This document shows positions 4,621 to 5,994 of a DNA stretch of 5,994 nt, piece by piece; the first letter of the stretch is position 1; each line of letters begins with the position of its first letter. This stretch comes from Lonsdalea quercina subsp. quercina (GTDB taxonomy: Bacteria > Pseudomonadota > Gammaproteobacteria > Enterobacterales > Enterobacteriaceae). Under the pieces are notes generated by a model, which saw only the letters and a list, made by a program, of their open reading frames with translations, had not been told where the DNA came from and did not search any database. The stretch is taken from assembly GCF_000688655.1 (NCBI RefSeq), contig NZ_JIBO01000006.1:42974-48967 (forward strand), given 5' to 3'. A program made the position numbers and the translations under genes.

Positions 4621-5964
4621 GTGACAGGTTCCACCCCTTTAGACGTGAGGCAGCTCATCAACGAACGTCCCCTTAGCGCCTATCAAAAGCTGATTGTCAT
4701 CCTTTCATTCTGCATCATTGCATTGGACGGCATGGATATCGCCATCATGGGCTTTATCGGACCTTCGCTGAAAGCCGCCTGGGGAATAGGCAACGCTGAG
4801 CTGGCGATTGTGATCAGCGCGGCACTAGTGGGGCTGGCTATGGGCGCGATGATTTCGGGCCCGCTTGCAGACTGGCGCGGACGCAAAGTCGTTATCATCA
4901 CCAGCGTATTCCTGTTTGGGCTGTGGACGCTATTGGCGGCGTTCTCCGAAAACGTACAGCACCTGATTATTTTCCGTTTCCTGACCGGGTTAGGGCTGGG
5001 CGCCGCCATGCCTAATGTAGGCACACTGGTCGCGGAATACGCACCGGAAAAGAAACGCTCGTTTATCATCACTATCGTATTCTGCGGCTTCAGTGTGGGC
5101 GCTGCGGCGGGCGGATTTGCCGCCTCCTGGCTGATCCCACAGTGGGGCTGGCATACCGTGCTGCTGATGGGCGGGATTCTGCCGCTATTGCTGCTGCCGT
5201 TCCTGGTGGTGAAACTGCCTGAGTCCGTCAGATTCCTGGTGGCCAAACGCGCAAATTCAGAGCGTATTCATCACATCGTCGAAAAAATCGCTCCCGGTGT
5301 CAGTCACAGCGGGACTCAGTTCGCCATGCCCGCAGAAAACAAAAAAGCCACGTTCGCCGTACGTCTAGTCTTATCTAAAGAGTACCGCTTCGGCAGTTTC
5401 ATGCTGTGGGGGGGGTATTTCTTTGGGTTATTCATGGTGTACTTGTTAGGGAGTTGGCTGCCTACTGTCATCAAAGAGGCCGGGATGACGGTCACTCAGG
5501 CGACGGTTATCACCGCGCTGTACCAGTCTGGCGGTGCTTTTGGTTCTCTGTTCGCCGGTTGGCTCATGGATCGAATCAATCCTCACCTGGCGCTCGGCGT
5601 TATCTACGCGGCGGGCGGCGCGGCGACGGCGATGATCGGGTTGTCGGAATCCTATTTTGTTTTACTCGCCCTACTGGCATCGACCAGCGGTTTTTGTCTC
5701 AACGGCGCGAATACCGGCATGAATGCGCTTTCCGCGCGTTTTTACCCGACGGCGGCGCGTGCGACGGGGTCAGGATGGATGCATGGCGTTGGGCGTATGG
5801 GCGCGATCATGAGCGCATTTGCCGGCGCGCAGGTGCTGGGCATGGAATGGAGCTTCGGTATGATGTTCGCCGTTCTGGCTTTGCCAGCCTTCCTGACGGC
5901 CTTAATGATCTTGGCGAAAGGACAGCTTGGTCGTCGTCATCGCTCCGTCGCTTTTATCTATTAG
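4621..5964 (+). CDS. MFS transporter, aromatic acid:H+ symporter (AAHS) family
   Basis: Inner-membrane proton symporter expected to import an aromatic or related organic acid (family members carry 4-hydroxybenzoate, protocatechuate or hydroxyphenylpropionate). The protein has 447 residues from the GTG start, about the usual length, with 12 predicted helices in two halves and a hydrophilic middle loop at about 203-255. Family signs are LDGMD in helix 1 with D36 and D39, matching the DGxD motif of PcaK-type carriers, and the loop 2-3 motif GPLADWRGRK at 80-89. Further signs are RFLTGLGLGAAMPN at 119-132, LPESVRFLV at 199-207, a degenerate second-half motif AGWLMDR at 312-318, and FYPTAARATGSG at 374-385. 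The substrate cannot be told from sequence. No aromatic catabolic gene is in the window, although the sequence ends 30 bases past the stop. The gene is divergent from ogr behind a long leader region with operator-like palindromes, so it is probably regulated. Confidence 0.9.
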   Translation: MTGSTPLDVRQLINERPLSAYQKLIVILSFCIIALDGMDIAIMGFIGPSLKAAWGIGNAELAIVISAALVGLAMGAMISGPLADWRGRKVVIITSVFLFGLWTLLAAFSENVQHLIIFRFLTGLGLGAAMPNVGTLVAEYAPEKKRSFIITIVFCGFSVGAAAGGFAASWLIPQWGWHTVLLMGGILPLLLLPFLVVKLPESVRFLVAKRANSERIHHIVEKIAPGVSHSGTQFAMPAENKKATFAVRLVLSKEYRFGSFMLWGGYFFGLFMVYLLGSWLPTVIKEAGMTVTQATVITALYQSGGAFGSLFAGWLMDRINPHLALGVIYAAGGAATAMIGLSESYFVLLALLASTSGFCLNGANTGMNALSARFYPTAARATGSGWMHGVGRMGAIMSAFAGAQVLGMEWSFGMMFAVLALPAFLTALMILAKGQLGRRHRSVAFIY

Positions 5965-5994
5965 ACTTCTGTGGTGTTGCCCTGAATGCCGGGG

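Noticed and set aside
4683..5246. 187-residue open frame on the minus strand inside the transporter gene
   Set aside because: It lies wholly antisense to a well-supported MFS gene, has low-complexity Ser/Pro/Ala-rich composition and matches no family that I recognise. It is a shadow of the transporter codon pattern.

Overview
This looks like ordinary chromosomal sequence from an enterobacterium (gammaproteobacterium, Enterobacterales). The guanine deaminase is very close to the E. coli GuaD type, the small zinc-finger protein is close to Ogr of coliphage P2, and spacing and ribosome-binding sites are of enterobacterial type. A plant-associated member such as Pectobacteriaceae would fit the mix of genes, but the sequence alone does not settle the genus.

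Layout from left to right. Bases 65-1915 (minus strand) encode a cytoplasmic GAF-PAS-PAS-GGDEF diguanylate cyclase. Its upstream gap (1916-2349) holds a good sigma70-type promoter, at least one further -10 element and an imperfect 12-bp inverted repeat just before the ribosome-binding site. It therefore probably has a long 5' leader. Bases 2350-3660 (minus) encode guanine deaminase (guaD), with all metal ligands intact. It is preceded by a possible 13-residue leader peptide whose stop codon overlaps the guaD start. Bases 3994-4197 (minus) encode a 67-residue Ogr/Delta-type zinc-finger late-gene activator with no other phage gene in view, probably the last trace of a P2-like prophage. GC-rich and palindromic hairpins lie downstream of it and a strongly AT-rich block (about 28% G+C by hand count over 4231-4440) lies upstream. 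Bases 4621-5964 (plus) encode a 12-helix transporter of the aromatic acid:H+ symporter family of the major facilitator superfamily.

The genes do not form one operon. The cyclase, deaminase and ogr share a strand, but gaps of about 300-430 bases with their own signals separate them, and the transporter is divergent. The cyclase makes c-di-GMP, the deaminase makes xanthine from guanine and the transporter imports a small organic acid, so no common pathway is evident. I see no new multi-gene system. The points most worth a second look are the orphan ogr gene with its unusual flanks, the guaD leader ORF and the long structured leader of the cyclase gene. No tRNA, rRNA, CRISPR array or insertion sequence was seen.
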